This document shows, piece by piece, positions 21,880-34,500 of a DNA stretch of 64,000 nt; the stretch's first letter is position 1; every line of letters starts with the position of its first letter. The notes under the pieces are model-generated. The model made no database searches. It was not told the DNA's origin and worked only from the letters and a program-made list of their open reading frames with translations. Both the position numbers and the translations under genes were made by a program. Location of the stretch: the NCBI GenBank assembly GCA_023653785.1, contig JAMKCH010088182.1, positions 288,780-352,779 on the forward strand, written 5' to 3'. The stretch is from Ophioderma brevispina. Lineage: Eukaryota; Echinodermata; Ophiuroidea; Amphilepidida; Ophiodermatidae.

Positions 21880-23150
21880 ACATCCTTATAGGTGAATCCA
21901 ATCAAGTTGCTAACATATTCAGAAATTCAGGTGAAAATAATGTTAGACAATGGAATAGTAGACAGCAATAGTGAATGGAGTTCCCCATGTATTAGTACCA
22001 AACTGATGGTTTCATTTCGATGTCACAGATTTTCGAAAAGTTAACCGTTGTTCCAAAACCGCACTCCATATCCGATACCACGGATTGATGATTGCATAGC
22101 TTAGACTTGGGAAATGCCAAATTTGTAGCAATATTGATTTGTTGAAGGGGTAGTGGCAAGTTCCCCTCACGGACCGTGCCAAAGAAATTTTAGACTTTGT
22201 ACGCCACGGGGGGGGGGTGGCCTAACCAATACAAAAGGAATGGGCATTTGGTTCTCAAAATTCTGCCGCAAACTTTCAGAGATTAGTGAACAGGTAGTTG
22301 CAGACATAGAAAATTGTGAAGGCCTATGTCAGACTCCTTGTGTACAGGGAAACATGGGAACCACATGAGACAGCCCATCAGTTATTGAGAAATATCTCAA
22401 GCAGGTTTGTGTGAATCTGGTGGTGAAAGTGAATTTTGCCATGCAAATGTCACCTACTTAGGGCATATTGTAGGACAAGGGCCAAATTAGGCCAATCACA
22501 GAAAAAGTTGAAGCAATTGAGAAATTCCCCACACCACAAAGCAAAAGAGATTATCATGAGATTCTAGGTATGGTCGGGTATTACAGAAATTACTGTCCAA
22601 ATTCTCAGAAATTGCGTGTTCGCTGACCAAACCTACGAAGAAAAACGCCAAATTTGTCTGGTCAGAGCAGTGCAAAAAAGCCATTTGAGGAAAATAAGTC
22701 TATTTTGATGATGCCGCCAGTTTTGATTGCGCCAGACTTTCAGGAACGATTCAAGTTGGCAGTTGATGCCAGTGGTGTAGGCTGTGGTGGAGTTTTCATG
22801 CAAACAGATGAAAATGATGTAAGATATCTGTATGTTTTTATTTTTTGTCTCAAAGAAGTTGACAAACATCAGAAAAAACTACTCAACAATTGAGAAAGAT
22901 GTCTTGCATTGCTACTGTCATTGCAAAATTTTGAAGTGTACTTGAGTACAACAGGGCACCCAGTTCTAGTGTAAAAGGATCACAATCCGTTGACTTTCAT
23001 CCACAAGAGTGAAAAACAGAAATCAAGGGGAATGTCAGGTGTGAGTTTAAATCACAAGAATACAATTGGACTAAGAAATGATAAAACGGAACAAGATAAT
23101 GTCTTGGCCCCTGAGCCTTGTCCAGAGCTGCCTACATTTTGTTCAGAAAT
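21880..23150 (+). pseudogene. reverse transcriptase and RNase H of the Gypsy pol, broken
   Basis: RT pieces in order: 'MLDNGIVDSNSEWSSPCI' (21942-21995), 'YPIPRID' (about 22070), a scrambled 'GL'/'PFG' region, then 'ENCE', 'AYV' and 'LLVY' at 22313-22352, where the family's YxDD box is expected but both aspartates are absent. Next come 'IVGQGQIRPIT' and 'VEAIEKFPTPQSKRD' (22508-22552) and 'LGMVGYYR'. RNase H starts near 22745 with 'FKLAVDASGVGCGGVFMQTD', which keeps its first catalytic Asp, and continues to 'HNPLTFIHK' and 'DNVLA' (about 23096). The longest clean stretch is 22654-22893. The order is RT then RNase H, then about 180 bp to the polypurine tract. Confidence 0.88.
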
Positions 23151-23320
23151 TTGATATTACAACTTTATGTAATATGGGACTGAAGGCAGCAATGCAAGGA
23201 CATTATAAATAAAAGTGTAACATTTGCACATGTGAAACTTGTATGTAAAATTAACCACAAAAATGGTTAAAGGTAAAAGCCAGATTTTGGAATTCATTTC
23301 ATTCAAATTTCCTGTTTTTA

Positions 23321-23329
23321 GGGGGAGGA
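23321..23329 (+). promoter_or_regulatory. polypurine tract of the Gypsy element
   Basis: 'gggggagga' lies immediately before the 3' LTR start 'tgttatatgg'. Such a tract primes plus-strand DNA synthesis in LTR retrotransposons. Its exact abutment fixes the LTR boundary. Confidence 0.9.
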
Positions 23330-24340
23330 TGTTATATGGCCTCCATTTTTAGGATTAAACTTTAAAAATATTATTTTTCAATTTTATTTGGAAAAGATTT
23401 CTCACTGGAAAAAGGAATTTGTTACTATAAAGAGGAAAGGGGAATACCCCTAGTTTGTTTTGTAAGTGCACCGGTTGAAGATTGCCCAATAAGGGAAGTG
23501 GGGATTCCCAAGATGTAAAACTTAGAAAAACGCACTCAACTTGTTATGCTTGGAGATCGAACATGCAGAGATCTAGGGAAATCCCACAAAGTTATATATA
23601 TGAAGTGATGTAAGTCGGGTGATGAATTCAGATTGGCAGCTAGTGTAAAGGTTGTTTATGCATGAGAATGATGTAATGAATGGCTTGAAAGGGGAATCTA
23701 TCTGTGAGTAGTTAATACTATCACTGGAAGGACTCTCTGCCAGGATCCACTAGATAACAGTAGCTAGAAGATAGGCTAGTTTTACTTGCATTGAGGAGCA
23801 GGACCTGTATCAAGTACCTAATGCCAGGATATATTCCATGTGAGCAGATTGCTGTAATATTCTACTATCGTCTTTGAAGCCGAAAGTGCTAGGAATCAAA
23901 AATAGGATTCCAAATTGTGGGACAGAAGAAATCGTGGTGATTATCTTGGACTGATATACTGGGAAGAGTGTGCGAGGGAATTATTAACCTTGTCGTTTTG
24001 AATTGCTGGACAAAAGTTATCAGGACTGAGAAGATTCCAATGGAATATTACCTGAGGGATCTCTAAGCGTGACGTTGCATGCTGTCATTTTTGGAGTCTT
24101 CGCTGAGAGGACATATCATCGTGAACTGCAACGCCCTCTTTTGAACATTAAGTATCAGTTATATAATTTGTATAATTGTGTAAATTGATTTATGTAATGT
24201 TTTGGACATACCAAATTCTTGAACCAATTTACAAACCATTTAAAATCTGTGAATTATATAAAATTAAGATCACTTGTGCACAGGCTCATTTGTTTATGTT
24301 TGAAGGTATTTCTGACCTTTGACGCCTCGACGTCATAACA
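23330..24340 (+). repeat. 3' LTR of the Gypsy element, uninterrupted
   Basis: The LTR is 1011 bp, starting 'tgttatatggcctcc' and ending 'gacgtcataaca', followed by the target duplication 'gtac'. It aligns with the three pieces of the 5' LTR; most differences are single-base indels. It provides the empty sites for the nested insertions. A primer binding site after the 5' LTR is not clear ('gaattggggtctgtcc' at 17550). Confidence 0.92.
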
Positions 24341-24344
24341 GTAC

Positions 24345-27164
24345 AAACATTGATTTAAAAAGGTCGTGAGTTGCGATACTGCCTAAATTGGTTTGCAGTA
24401 CATTATTCGTGAAAAGTGAGCCCAAGTAAAAATTGACATGCTCTGTTTGTCTAAAAAACGTGTTTATGAAAATGAGGTTTTACTGCGACTCATCCTGTGA
24501 GGCACGGGCGTTTAGGGATCACGCCGTGCCACATTATTTTGATATATTTTACGCATTCAACTCTATATTAAATTTGATGAAGGAAAACACAGAATTGGGT
24601 CACCGGGACTCGTTTTTTAAAAAAGACTACACTCACCACATTTATAAAGCATTTAAAAGTGTTAACTATACGTATCAATCAGTGATAATAATGCTCCATT
24701 ATTGAAAACACTATTTTGATTAACTATTACTGTGATTAACAAGTTTCATTAAATCTGTAAAGGGCAAATTTATTTTGTATCTTTGGGGACATTTTCCTTA
24801 AAATTATTTTGACTTTACAGACCTGGGAAAGTTAAACTACATAATTATGCAGACTAAACATTGGTCTATAATTACTATGGTCTATATATATTGCGAAAGT
24901 TGTACTAAAAAATAAAAAAAAAGCGTTAAATGTGCGAGTTTTTAAGATGTGTGCTTCTGGTGAAACAAAGTTGCCAGTAGGGGCCCACATGCTGAAATTT
25001 TAGGTTTTTCACAAAGCAACATAATTACCTTTTGGGGGATGTAAAGTCTTGTCCAGCAAGTACAGACATATCTGATACACAATAGTTGAAATGAAGGTAA
25101 TTCACGCGTGGTTATATACGCCATTTTTTCCAGAAATCAAAGGTCATTCTTGAATCGTTGGGTCACCTATACCTTTTCATTGTTCAGGCCCAGATTTTCA
25201 ATTTATTTTCAATTTAAACTGGATTTTCTTTTGTCTTTCTTTCTTTCCTTCATTCTTTCTTTTCTTTTCTTTTTTGTTGTTTCTATTTCTTTGGATCTTT
25301 CTCTTTCCATTTCTTTTTTATTTTGTTTTTGTTTTGTGTATGGACTAGTTTCAATTTACCTGATGCGTTTTGGAACCGTAATATTCGACTCAGGAATCAC
25401 GCACAAAACACATAAACAAACTCTAAATCTTGTTCCTTGTTCATTTACAGACGCGTAAAATTCGTGTCACTTGAATAACCAAACTTGATTATTCTTATTG
25501 TCGCAGTACGTTCCCTTTGAAAGATTTATTTTTGTTTGTACGACCTGAAAATAGCTGGGGAACGCAACACATGCACTGAAGCCGTCATCTTGTCATTTTT
25601 TATCGCGCAGTTTTGCATCACTCTTCTTAAAAGAAAGAGAAAAATGATTACATATTGATTGATCTTAAAGGCAATTACCGCGTAACGTTAGGGTTAACAT
25701 TGTGAGTGAGTGAATTCTGATCGTTAATATCGAGTGGTACATATAAAGAGAGATGAATAGAGTCAAGGTTTACTTTACAGATGGCAGACTTAATCTTTCA
25801 GAGCATTAAGTCCAACTGAAGCAATCAAAAGTGTTTATTATTGTAATGTTTCAGTATAATGATGCTTGTTTAATTGATTGTTTAACTAAAACTACCTATT
25901 TGATGGCGTTTTGGAAAATAAGGTTATTGTAGGGCCAAATTCGGTCAAAATGAGACATTCACGGCTATATCAAGCTTTATTAAAAGTTACCTTACTAGTA
26001 TTCTCCAAGTTGTCTTAGCAATTAAAAAATGTCCAATATCGCTAAAGTGCCCCTTCACCGCGCTGCGCAACCTTAACATAACATCACAGTAACTGCCAAA
26101 TACCTTCTGGGACATTCGTTGTGTATAGTTAACTAACTACTTATAATTAGTGATCGTTTAATATCCGCCCGATGTGTTTTGGTAGTAAATAATTGGTTTG
26201 GTTATGCATTTACAAGTAGGCCAATTATAAAAGCAATACAACTTCAAGGTTAACATCACCGCTGTAAACGACATAACATAATCACCATGCACAGGCTGAA
26301 CCCAGAGGAGACTTCAAACCAATATACCATATTTCATTGCACTATATTCACACGTATCAGTACTATAAAGGCATTGCGATTGACATGTTGGCGTTGCTCA
26401 CTATGTTCCATAATCGATTTCACTGTCTCACAATACATTATTTGGGAAATAATTTCGGTCCTAAATTTTCAAACCACAGTGATCCTCATATAGAGTACTT
26501 TAAATGAATTGTGCGTGTAATATAGAAACACTGCAATTCGATTGAAATAGAACTTTAGAATTATGCATTACCAAAGGCATGTTTTCTCATAAAACAAGAT
26601 GCAAATACAAAACACACAAATAGGTTGCTTGCAAGCAAGTGAATGAGGTGAGATCACGTGACATCACTGAATTTCCAAATCTTAGTTCATTTTAGCGCTC
26701 TGATCACCATCACAAATAGTATCGTTACTGTACTTCCTGACATATTTAAATATCTTGACATTGTTCTCGATACCAAATTTAAACTAATTCAGAAAGTCGT
26801 AAGCGGGTTTTCTTATAGAAATACTTCAAAATCTATTCTAGTCAGTGGAGGTTTGTTCCACTCAAATTCAACAGAATTTCACCTCTTATTTGCTATTATA
26901 ATTTACACGTATTTCGCCCACGGCCCTCTGCCAAAGTTTAGGTGAGGCTCACTTGTAGCTATGCATGAAGCAGGGGTAAAAGCTTAAGAAGAATTTAATT
27001 TCGAAGTACCTTTCCTACTCTCTGATATGATAAATTGAGAGAGAGAGAGTTAACTTGTATATCTACCAATGTACACTATGGGCACGTTTATTTCAGATAT
27101 AAAGAATTATTAGCTCGCGGGAGATAGCAGACATTAGCAAACCAAAAATGGTTTGAGTGATTAA
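24345..27164. other. no recognised gene
   Basis: The largest ORFs (24433-24705, 25108-25458, 26658-26945) do not resemble known proteins; the middle one is a CTTT/TTTC low-complexity translation (25225-25330). A short GA run is at 27037-27049. No transposon ends are recognised. Confidence 0.4.
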
Positions 27165-27619
27165 ATATGAAGATAACCTCACAGGGATCCTGAAACGTCA
27201 GTGCGGCACATGGTAGGTTACACAAAGATTACACAGGGGCCAAAGTTGTAAATTGATCCAGTCAAGTTGAAAACTATAATAGATTTTTTGTCTAAACATA
27301 AGGATTCCAAAAAGTATAGTTTGTACTATCTGTAACCTAAAGTTTTGGGGTCATAGGCCAAAAAGAGAAAAATCAGTGGTCACATTTTAAAGTTGTCAGA
27401 TTTGGATAAAAATGGTGAAAATTAATAATTACACAACAATCCATAAGCCTTCGTACACTGAAACAAAAATCATCACGAATGGAAAAGTAAGAGATGTAAA
27501 GGAAGAGAACTAAGGAAACGCCTTGCTTGACCAAACAAGAAAATGAGAAATCAACGCGTTGGTTTCAGCTAGTGCTTTAGTCCAGTTTGGGTTAAAATAC
27601 GATCGAGGATATGATATGC
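27165..27619. repeat. direct duplication, copy 1 (455 bp)
   Basis: It runs from 'atatgaagataacctcacag' to 'gatatgatatgc' and is nearly identical to 27881-28522 apart from a 7-8 bp indel near 27196 and the 180-bp insertion in copy 2. It is followed by a run of 22 T. The text includes 'aaaaagtatagtttgtacta', which is faintly like the foldback element at 56.3 kb. Confidence 0.9.
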
Positions 27620-27880
27620 TTTTTTTTTTTTTTTTTTTTTTTAGTTTTTGCAAACAGACCAATCACTTTGTAATTAAATTTGACAAGGAAAACAAAGGAT
27701 ACTTGAATGGAAAGCGTGCTCAAAATGAAGAACGTTTCAATGTCCACATGTCCACATAAAATCATTTTCCTAAAATGTTTCAAATTTTAGATATGCAAGT
27801 TCATAATTCTCGAAAACTTCAATCGCCGATATCTCGAAATGTGATTTTGGTCGATTGGCCTGTTTGGAAGATTCGTGACG

Positions 27881-28522
27881 ATATGAAGATAACCTCACAG
27901 GGATCCTGAAACGTGATTGTTAAGTGCGGCACATGGTAGGTTACACAAAGATTACACAGGGGCCAAATTTTTAAATTGATCCAGTCAAGTTGAAAACTAT
28001 AACAGATTTTTTGTCTAAACATAAGGATTCCAAAAAGTATAGTTTGTACTATCTGTAACCTAAAGTTTTGGGGTCATATGCCAAAAAGAGAAAAATCAGT
28101 GGTCACATTTTAAAGTTGTCAGATTTGGATAAAAATGGTGAAAATTAATAATTACACAACAATCCATAAGCCTTCGTACACTGAAACAACTAGAATTTCG
28201 CGGTTCTCGGCTTTCGCGCTCGCTATATTCAAAGAATATAAGCTGTGGGCCGCCCCATGAAAAAACTTAACAATTTTTGACACACACATCCATACAAACA
28301 CACACACATACATACACACGCACAACGGATTGCTAAGTGGTCCTGCCAGCTATAGCTGGCGGCCCACAAAAATCATCACGAATGGAAAAGTAAGAGATGT
28401 AAAGGAAGAGAACTAAGGAAACGCCTTGCTTGACCAAACAAGAAAATGAGAAATCAACGCGTTGGTTTCAGCTAGTGCTTTAGTCCAGTTTGGGTTAAAA
28501 TACGATCGAGGATATGATATGC
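27881..28522. repeat. direct duplication, copy 2, with insertion
   Basis: Same sequence as copy 1 with very few substitutions. It is interrupted at 28188-28367. After the duplication the flanks diverge at once ('gcatgttactc'). Confidence 0.9.
28188..28367. mobile_element. 180-bp insertion with internal palindromes
   Basis: Copy 1 reads 'ctgaaacaaaaatcatc' across this point, so the insertion is exact; 'acaa' occurs at both junctions. It begins 'aactagaatttcgcggttct', contains the palindrome 'tatattcaaagaatata', the inverted pair 'gtgggccgcc' / 'ggcggcccac', a CA-rich stretch, and the perfect 16-mer 'gccagctatagctggc' near the right end. A hairpin close to one end recalls non-autonomous Helitrons, but the termini do not fit well. 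The class is open. Confidence 0.7.
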
Positions 28523-31500
28523 ATGTTACTCTAAAAAGCGGGGTCGGATGTGCAACGAAATTAAATGACACCATTAAAATACTTTTAAATTTTAGGATGA
28601 AATGTGACCGCGAAAAGAGTAATCTTAACTCAAATTGGGTCATTTTATTTTTAGTAGGTGAGACAAAAACGAACAAGATTTACGACAAATCCACTTAGTA
28701 ACTCACAGTTATTAGAGAGGGGCGACCAAATGTCTTCCACCCCCAAAATGAAGTTCCACCCCACCCAAATTACGACTATTTTTTTTTTGTTTAGAGGTTT
28801 ACGACCCTCCCAAATGAATGTTAACCCCAAGTACACTGCTCTAGTACTACCTTGAACTTGAATACGACACTTTGTAATAAAGCTCTTCTTTCCTGCCAAG
28901 ACAATGACAGATATGCCCGCAATATGTCTCTGGTTATTGAATTATCTAAATATTAAAACCTATTTTATTTTGAACTGTAAGCAGAGATATGAAGGTCTCA
29001 ATCTCGCTCTCCAGTTTCCGCTGGACCCATTCCTTCAAGTACCTACAAGAAATGTCTGCCCGAGTCCATGAAACTATCTTTAAATATTTAATCCGTGCAC
29101 TTTAATTATAAGACATTTTTCATAGTTGGCAATATTAGTTTTCCGGAAATGTATACTTAGGATGCTATCATAGTTTTCACTCAAGCACCTGTGTTTGAAC
29201 TAACTGCTCGTTTCTGTCTACATATCCGTGTTCCTATATGAGGCCCTGTCTGGATTGGTATGTAAAGTTATTTACATACCAATGTTGCAAGCTCGTGATA
29301 CGTTCAACTTAAGTACTCTTAATTTATTCTGCAGCAATTTATTATCATTTTTAAAAGCTACAATCACGGTATTTGTGTTACAATACTCTTCAAATGCAAC
29401 TTTCGATGGCTATAATTCACCTCTTGCATTGACTTGAGAGCATATTTCACCATATTTTATTTTTGTTTTAATTACGAAGTCTGAGAATTCCCAACATCTA
29501 GCAATCTCGGTGCAGGGTCATAAATCGGCACATGATATATTGTACACTAATTCAAAAACTGCTTTAAGTTCACTGATGTAGCTAGTGCAGCGTGTGGGGC
29601 CCGAGATACACTTTTCTCCTGTCAAAATGTGATCGAAATAAAATCGTTTTCATATTCACTCCACTCAGTTCAATAGATGGAATTCAATTATGGAAATATT
29701 GCCTTTCGGTCTGTATCTCTAAGACATTTAATATGATTCCCAATACTATTTCTTATTTTACTCCGTATCAATATGTCTACATTGTAGTTTTTTATTCATA
29801 TTTTCTGTTTTTTGAGGGGGTAGTGTTTATAGGCCCTAACCTTCACTAGCATCAACAGGCCAATATATATGACTTTTCAATGCTGCATGTTTTTAAATTA
29901 AAATTTGTCACAAAGATGCCTAATGCCACAGTTATCGTATCCCAAATATTGGTACACTGGCAAAAATATTTAGAGATCAAACATTTTTCTACAATCGCTT
30001 TGCAACAGACTTCTACAAAAGTTTAAAATCTATTTTAGATCTATACAGGTTATAAACATGTTAAGCTATTTTAAAATTTATTTGTTTAGGCATTACACAT
30101 GCGTGATTTCCAAACATTTATTCTTTTTAGAGTGTGTCTTTGCGAGTACGATGCAGGACAGGATTTTTTCACACATCTTCATATAAAATAACGTCCTGTT
30201 GAAAAGGGGAAAAATAAAAAGTGGTCACTTTAAGGGCGCATAATTTTGGTAATGGGTTAGAGACATGGAGATTTAAAAATTCGTAAACTAGGTTTACTAG
30301 GTAAACTTTTTTAATTCCCACGATGGCTTGAGTGAATCAAATCGGCTCACGTACAGAAAGCAATTGGTAATATCCTGGGTCAGTGGAACTAAAAATTGTT
30401 CCACGGTTTGACGCGCTCCTCGAGATGGTCAATTTAAATACTAAAATTGCTGTTACCGTGTTAACACAATACTAGCAATACCCCTTGTATATAAGAATGG
30501 TTCGTATAACTCTACAATATAACCTGGTGTAAACAATATAGTAACTATATTAGATCTTCATATCTAAGAACGATTAGTATATAGCAACTATATAGTAAAA
30601 TGCCCCCAAAATGTAGCTCTCGTAAGCCTGCGTGAGAATGCTGAGTTTAACTTCAAAGAGATAAGATGCTGATATTGTCTTTTGTGTCGTGTGCTGATAG
30701 AGCACATACACAGCCTGTCTCAACAAAAAAGTACAATCAGAAAATTGCTATTTGGCAAGAAATTGGGGATTAAATTACTTAAAACCGACATCACTTTAAA
30801 GGGTAATAAACATTGCTTTCTAATGCTGTTTCTTTCATCTCATTTGCTTTTGACAATCTTGGGATACACTCAATTAACAGCACGTAGTTCAAATCACGTT
30901 TGTGCCACTTGGGCAATGTTAAACACGTTGCATTTGATCAATGTTTGGTTGTAATCATCTTCTTAGAATTAGAAACAGGGTGACAAATGTTACAAGTTTA
31001 AGTATGTTTCTTTTGCTGTTATTACAAACTTCGCCTGAAATTGTGCAATAACTACACCCTTGTTATGTTACTAATAAGATAACCCTCTTCAAACGAGTTG
31101 ATATGATATCATGCAAACACTTTTCATACCATAAAGAGTTGCTTTATGAAGTATAATCCTTTTATTGAAAGCTCTTGAATTGTGTTTTTCACAATTGATG
31201 ATTTTGCCATTGAAACGCATAGAGAAAAGTGGATTAACTGAATTTTGGTTTACTGTAGGAAAATGCAAAAACAAATCCTAAATCAAATGAGATGGAACAA
31301 AAAAGGATGAAAAAGTTTGGTCTCTCTTCTTTAAGCTAGTATGTGTGGTTTATTCATTTTTTTCAGAATATCATGATTGCACCATCTTTAGACAGGCTGT
31401 AGAAGTTATTTCGAGAAGGGCAAAACGAGTCAATACTACCGCACCGTTAGAATTTGATAATATTTGGTATTTTTTATTTATAACTGATATAGATTTTAAG

Positions 31501-34500
31501 AAGTACATATCAATCATCCACAAATGTGTGTTGGAGAGAGTGTGTAAGTGTGGAGTAGGCGTGAGTGGCAAAAGTAGGTAGTGCATGGGTGTGACTGGTT
31601 GTGTGTGCATGGGGTGGGTGTTTGTGTGCGTGTGAATATGTTTATTTTGTTTTGCTTTGACTATGTTTGTTAATGTTGTTTTGTTGCTATTTTTTAAACA
31701 CTGCTATAACCTATATTTCAAATTGAAAATGGATGCCAATAAGAGAGTAGTGCTATTTGTGGTGGAAGAAAGAAGCTAGATCATATACGGGAGTGTAGTA
31801 GTGTGCTACCCTCTTAGCTATTATGAAGATGATTGTCCATCAGGGTTTAACATAATTACACCAATTTGAGGACTGGGTAATTCTACAGACCCAAAAAACA
31901 AAATGGTTCATTCATGTGTAGACAAAATGGGTTAACTTGGATTTCACACACTAGCATAAAACAGTGCTTCCACACATTAAGCATGAAGTTAACATACCAT
32001 AATACTATAAAGTATAGGCCACCGATTTCAACATTTTACAAATATATGATTGCTGAATTTACACATTAGATATCTTTTGATTCTAAATTGATATCAAAGA
32101 AAGTATTATTTATGATACTTCTGGTTTTTTTTAAGTATTGTAAGCGAATAAAATCTACTTACTGTTTCAAGATGAGCTTTTCTGTTCAGCACTTTGTTTC
32201 AGTTTCAGAGTTGACCCAAACATACCACTAGTCTACCAAAGATTATCTGAAAGAGAACATTATAGAAGAGGATGAGTAAACATAACACTACCTCTTACAA
32301 TGTTGCTGGTTACCTATTTGTTTTGAAGCCAGTGCACCGTGTAGATAGACAACCCAGCAGCAAAGAGGCATTCTGAAGGTAGTGAACTTAGACTGATTAC
32401 CTTTAATAATCGCAAGGACTCATTTACCATCAATTTGACGGAAAGCAACAATCACTGTAATAGTGAAGTTTACAACCCAGATCCTACATGTCAGTTTTCT
32501 ATCAATCGTAACAAGCACATACTGGGCTTATTGTGCTCGCAAAATTGAGTGCAATTAAAATATACTGAGCGATATTGAGAATAAATATGGAATTTGGCAC
32601 AGGTCCTTAACCGGCTTTAATGTAAGCCTATTATAAATGTACCTGTTATATTCACAGAAGTTCCATTTGTTTACATGGAAACGGACGAATGGTTTATACT
32701 ATATCCTTGTTTACTGTATGATATAGATCCTGGTTTTGCGATAATTCTTCAGTTCCAGAGAGCGTTTATGTCGTTTATGTATATAATATCCTATTTTGCC
32801 ATTATGTTCCACAAGATGAATGTGCGTGTGGGTGACATCTCACGATATCGTAGATAAAAGTATAAACTTGTGTATGCTAGAATAGATAGATAGCTTTCCG
32901 TTTTCTATTAGTTTCCAAATGAAAGGGTCATTCTAAACTCCAAAATGACAGCCAGGTAGCATTCAACCGGTGCAAGGCCTCAATCAATTTTATCGAGTTG
33001 CGATCGAAGATGCGTCTATTCGCCCAGTTGGCTGTAGCCAGTGAAGAGCGCGATACATGAAATGCTGTACACCCTATCCGACTAGCAAGATAGATAAATG
33101 CACACTCTATAATACAATAAGTAGAACTGATGACTACCTTTGCATTACAAATCAATTTAGTGTAAAAGATTCTTTGTCAGCGAGCTACGCGTGCATGTCA
33201 TATCCTGCATGATGTTCTTGCTGAAGAAGCATTCTGCCCGAAGGTCTACTTCACTTAAGTGACGCATAATCTTGCCGGTCTAAATTAGCAATTAGCACCA
33301 AAACAATAATAGGGCAGCATGTCATCGCTGTGGTAGTAGATGATTACTTACTTCGACTCAGCAGAAAATTGTTTCTCAAATTCAGTGCACAGTATACAAC
33401 CGTAAGCCCATGATCTGTAAGTACTCAGCGTTAAGAGCTCATGTGGTGTTCTTTACCCAAACAAATGCTTGCCAGTCTGGATACATAGTAAGTCCCTAGA
33501 ATTATTCTGCAAGCGTGGTGCATTCTCAGCGATTTCTTTAAAGGCATATATGTAGTATTGACAGTTGCTTAGACTGAGGTTACATTCATAAGAGAATCTC
33601 GTGTTGGAATCTCGTGTATAGGAGCGGAATATTGGCATGTTGTTGACAGGTCGTTCACTTTCACGTAAAATATGAATGATGACCATTATGTTTTCTGTTC
33701 GTCGTCCGGGTTTGTCACTGCAAACAAGCAAGTTCAACTTGAAATTGAAATCTCATACATGCAGGTCAACACATATACCATATTCAAGTCTATCTTGTCC
33801 CTTTAATTCAGATGTTCCATTAATGTAACAGGCGGTGTACATGCGTCGCTTGCCATCATGTTGTAACAAACTCTTTTACGATGCAAGTCGCTGAGTCCAA
33901 GTCATTATTAATTTCCTCTATCTCATCTCTCTTTCTTCCTCTCTCCCTTTCTCTATAATTCCATACATAATCACATACGTACATTAAACATACATGTGTA
34001 TTTAAAACACCAATAAAATCCATTTTTCCAGACAGTTCGGGTTACTTCACTCACCCGTCACCGCATGCTGGGCAATGATGGTAGATCATAATATTTGTCT
34101 AATATGCCGTAAAATTTCATCGGTTACCTACTGAGCCGTAACAGATATTTCAGACCTTACACAAAGCTAACTGAATGCACATCAGCAGTAGTTAACTAGC
34201 TATGTTCAACGTTACAGAGTAAATAACAACTACTACGTACTCTGTCGTACTCTGCATTTACGACACTCTATAATATAACATAACGACTACGTTTAAAAAA
34301 TAGCTTTTTAAGCTATTGCTATTTCTTAATGCTTTGACCCGTACTTTATTGAACAATCGATTGACGATACTTCCACAATGGGCCAGCAGATTGCAGAAAA
34401 CACTATCCGACCGTGAACTCCAGTCCGATTCCTTATACACTCTAATAACAGGACCTCTAACTATACTGCACTAATAAAGCTGATTTAAGTCTTAAACTAT

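Larger units (their letters stand above)
13979..24340 (+). mobile_element. Gmr1-like Ty3/Gypsy LTR retrotransposon, broken, with nested insertions
   Basis: Two LTRs (13979-17549 including inserts; 23330-24340) start 'tgttatatgg' and end with a complementary 'taaaca' or 'ataaca'. A direct duplication 'gtac' flanks the whole element at 13975-13978 and 24341-24344. Inside, in order, are gag, protease, integrase, reverse transcriptase and RNase H, then the polypurine tract. Integrase before RT is the reverse of standard Gypsy order and matches the Gmr1 group described from fish, sea urchin and tunicate genomes. The RT and RNase H text resembles Gypsy, not Copia. Every domain has stops and frame changes, and the RT active-site aspartates are not readable, so the copy is defective as given. 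Some breaks may be sequencing indels. Four later insertions are nested in it. Confidence 0.88.

Noticed and set aside
24433..24705. 90-codon ORF starting with a CxxC pattern
   Set aside because: The few cysteines do not form a known zinc-finger pattern; no support.
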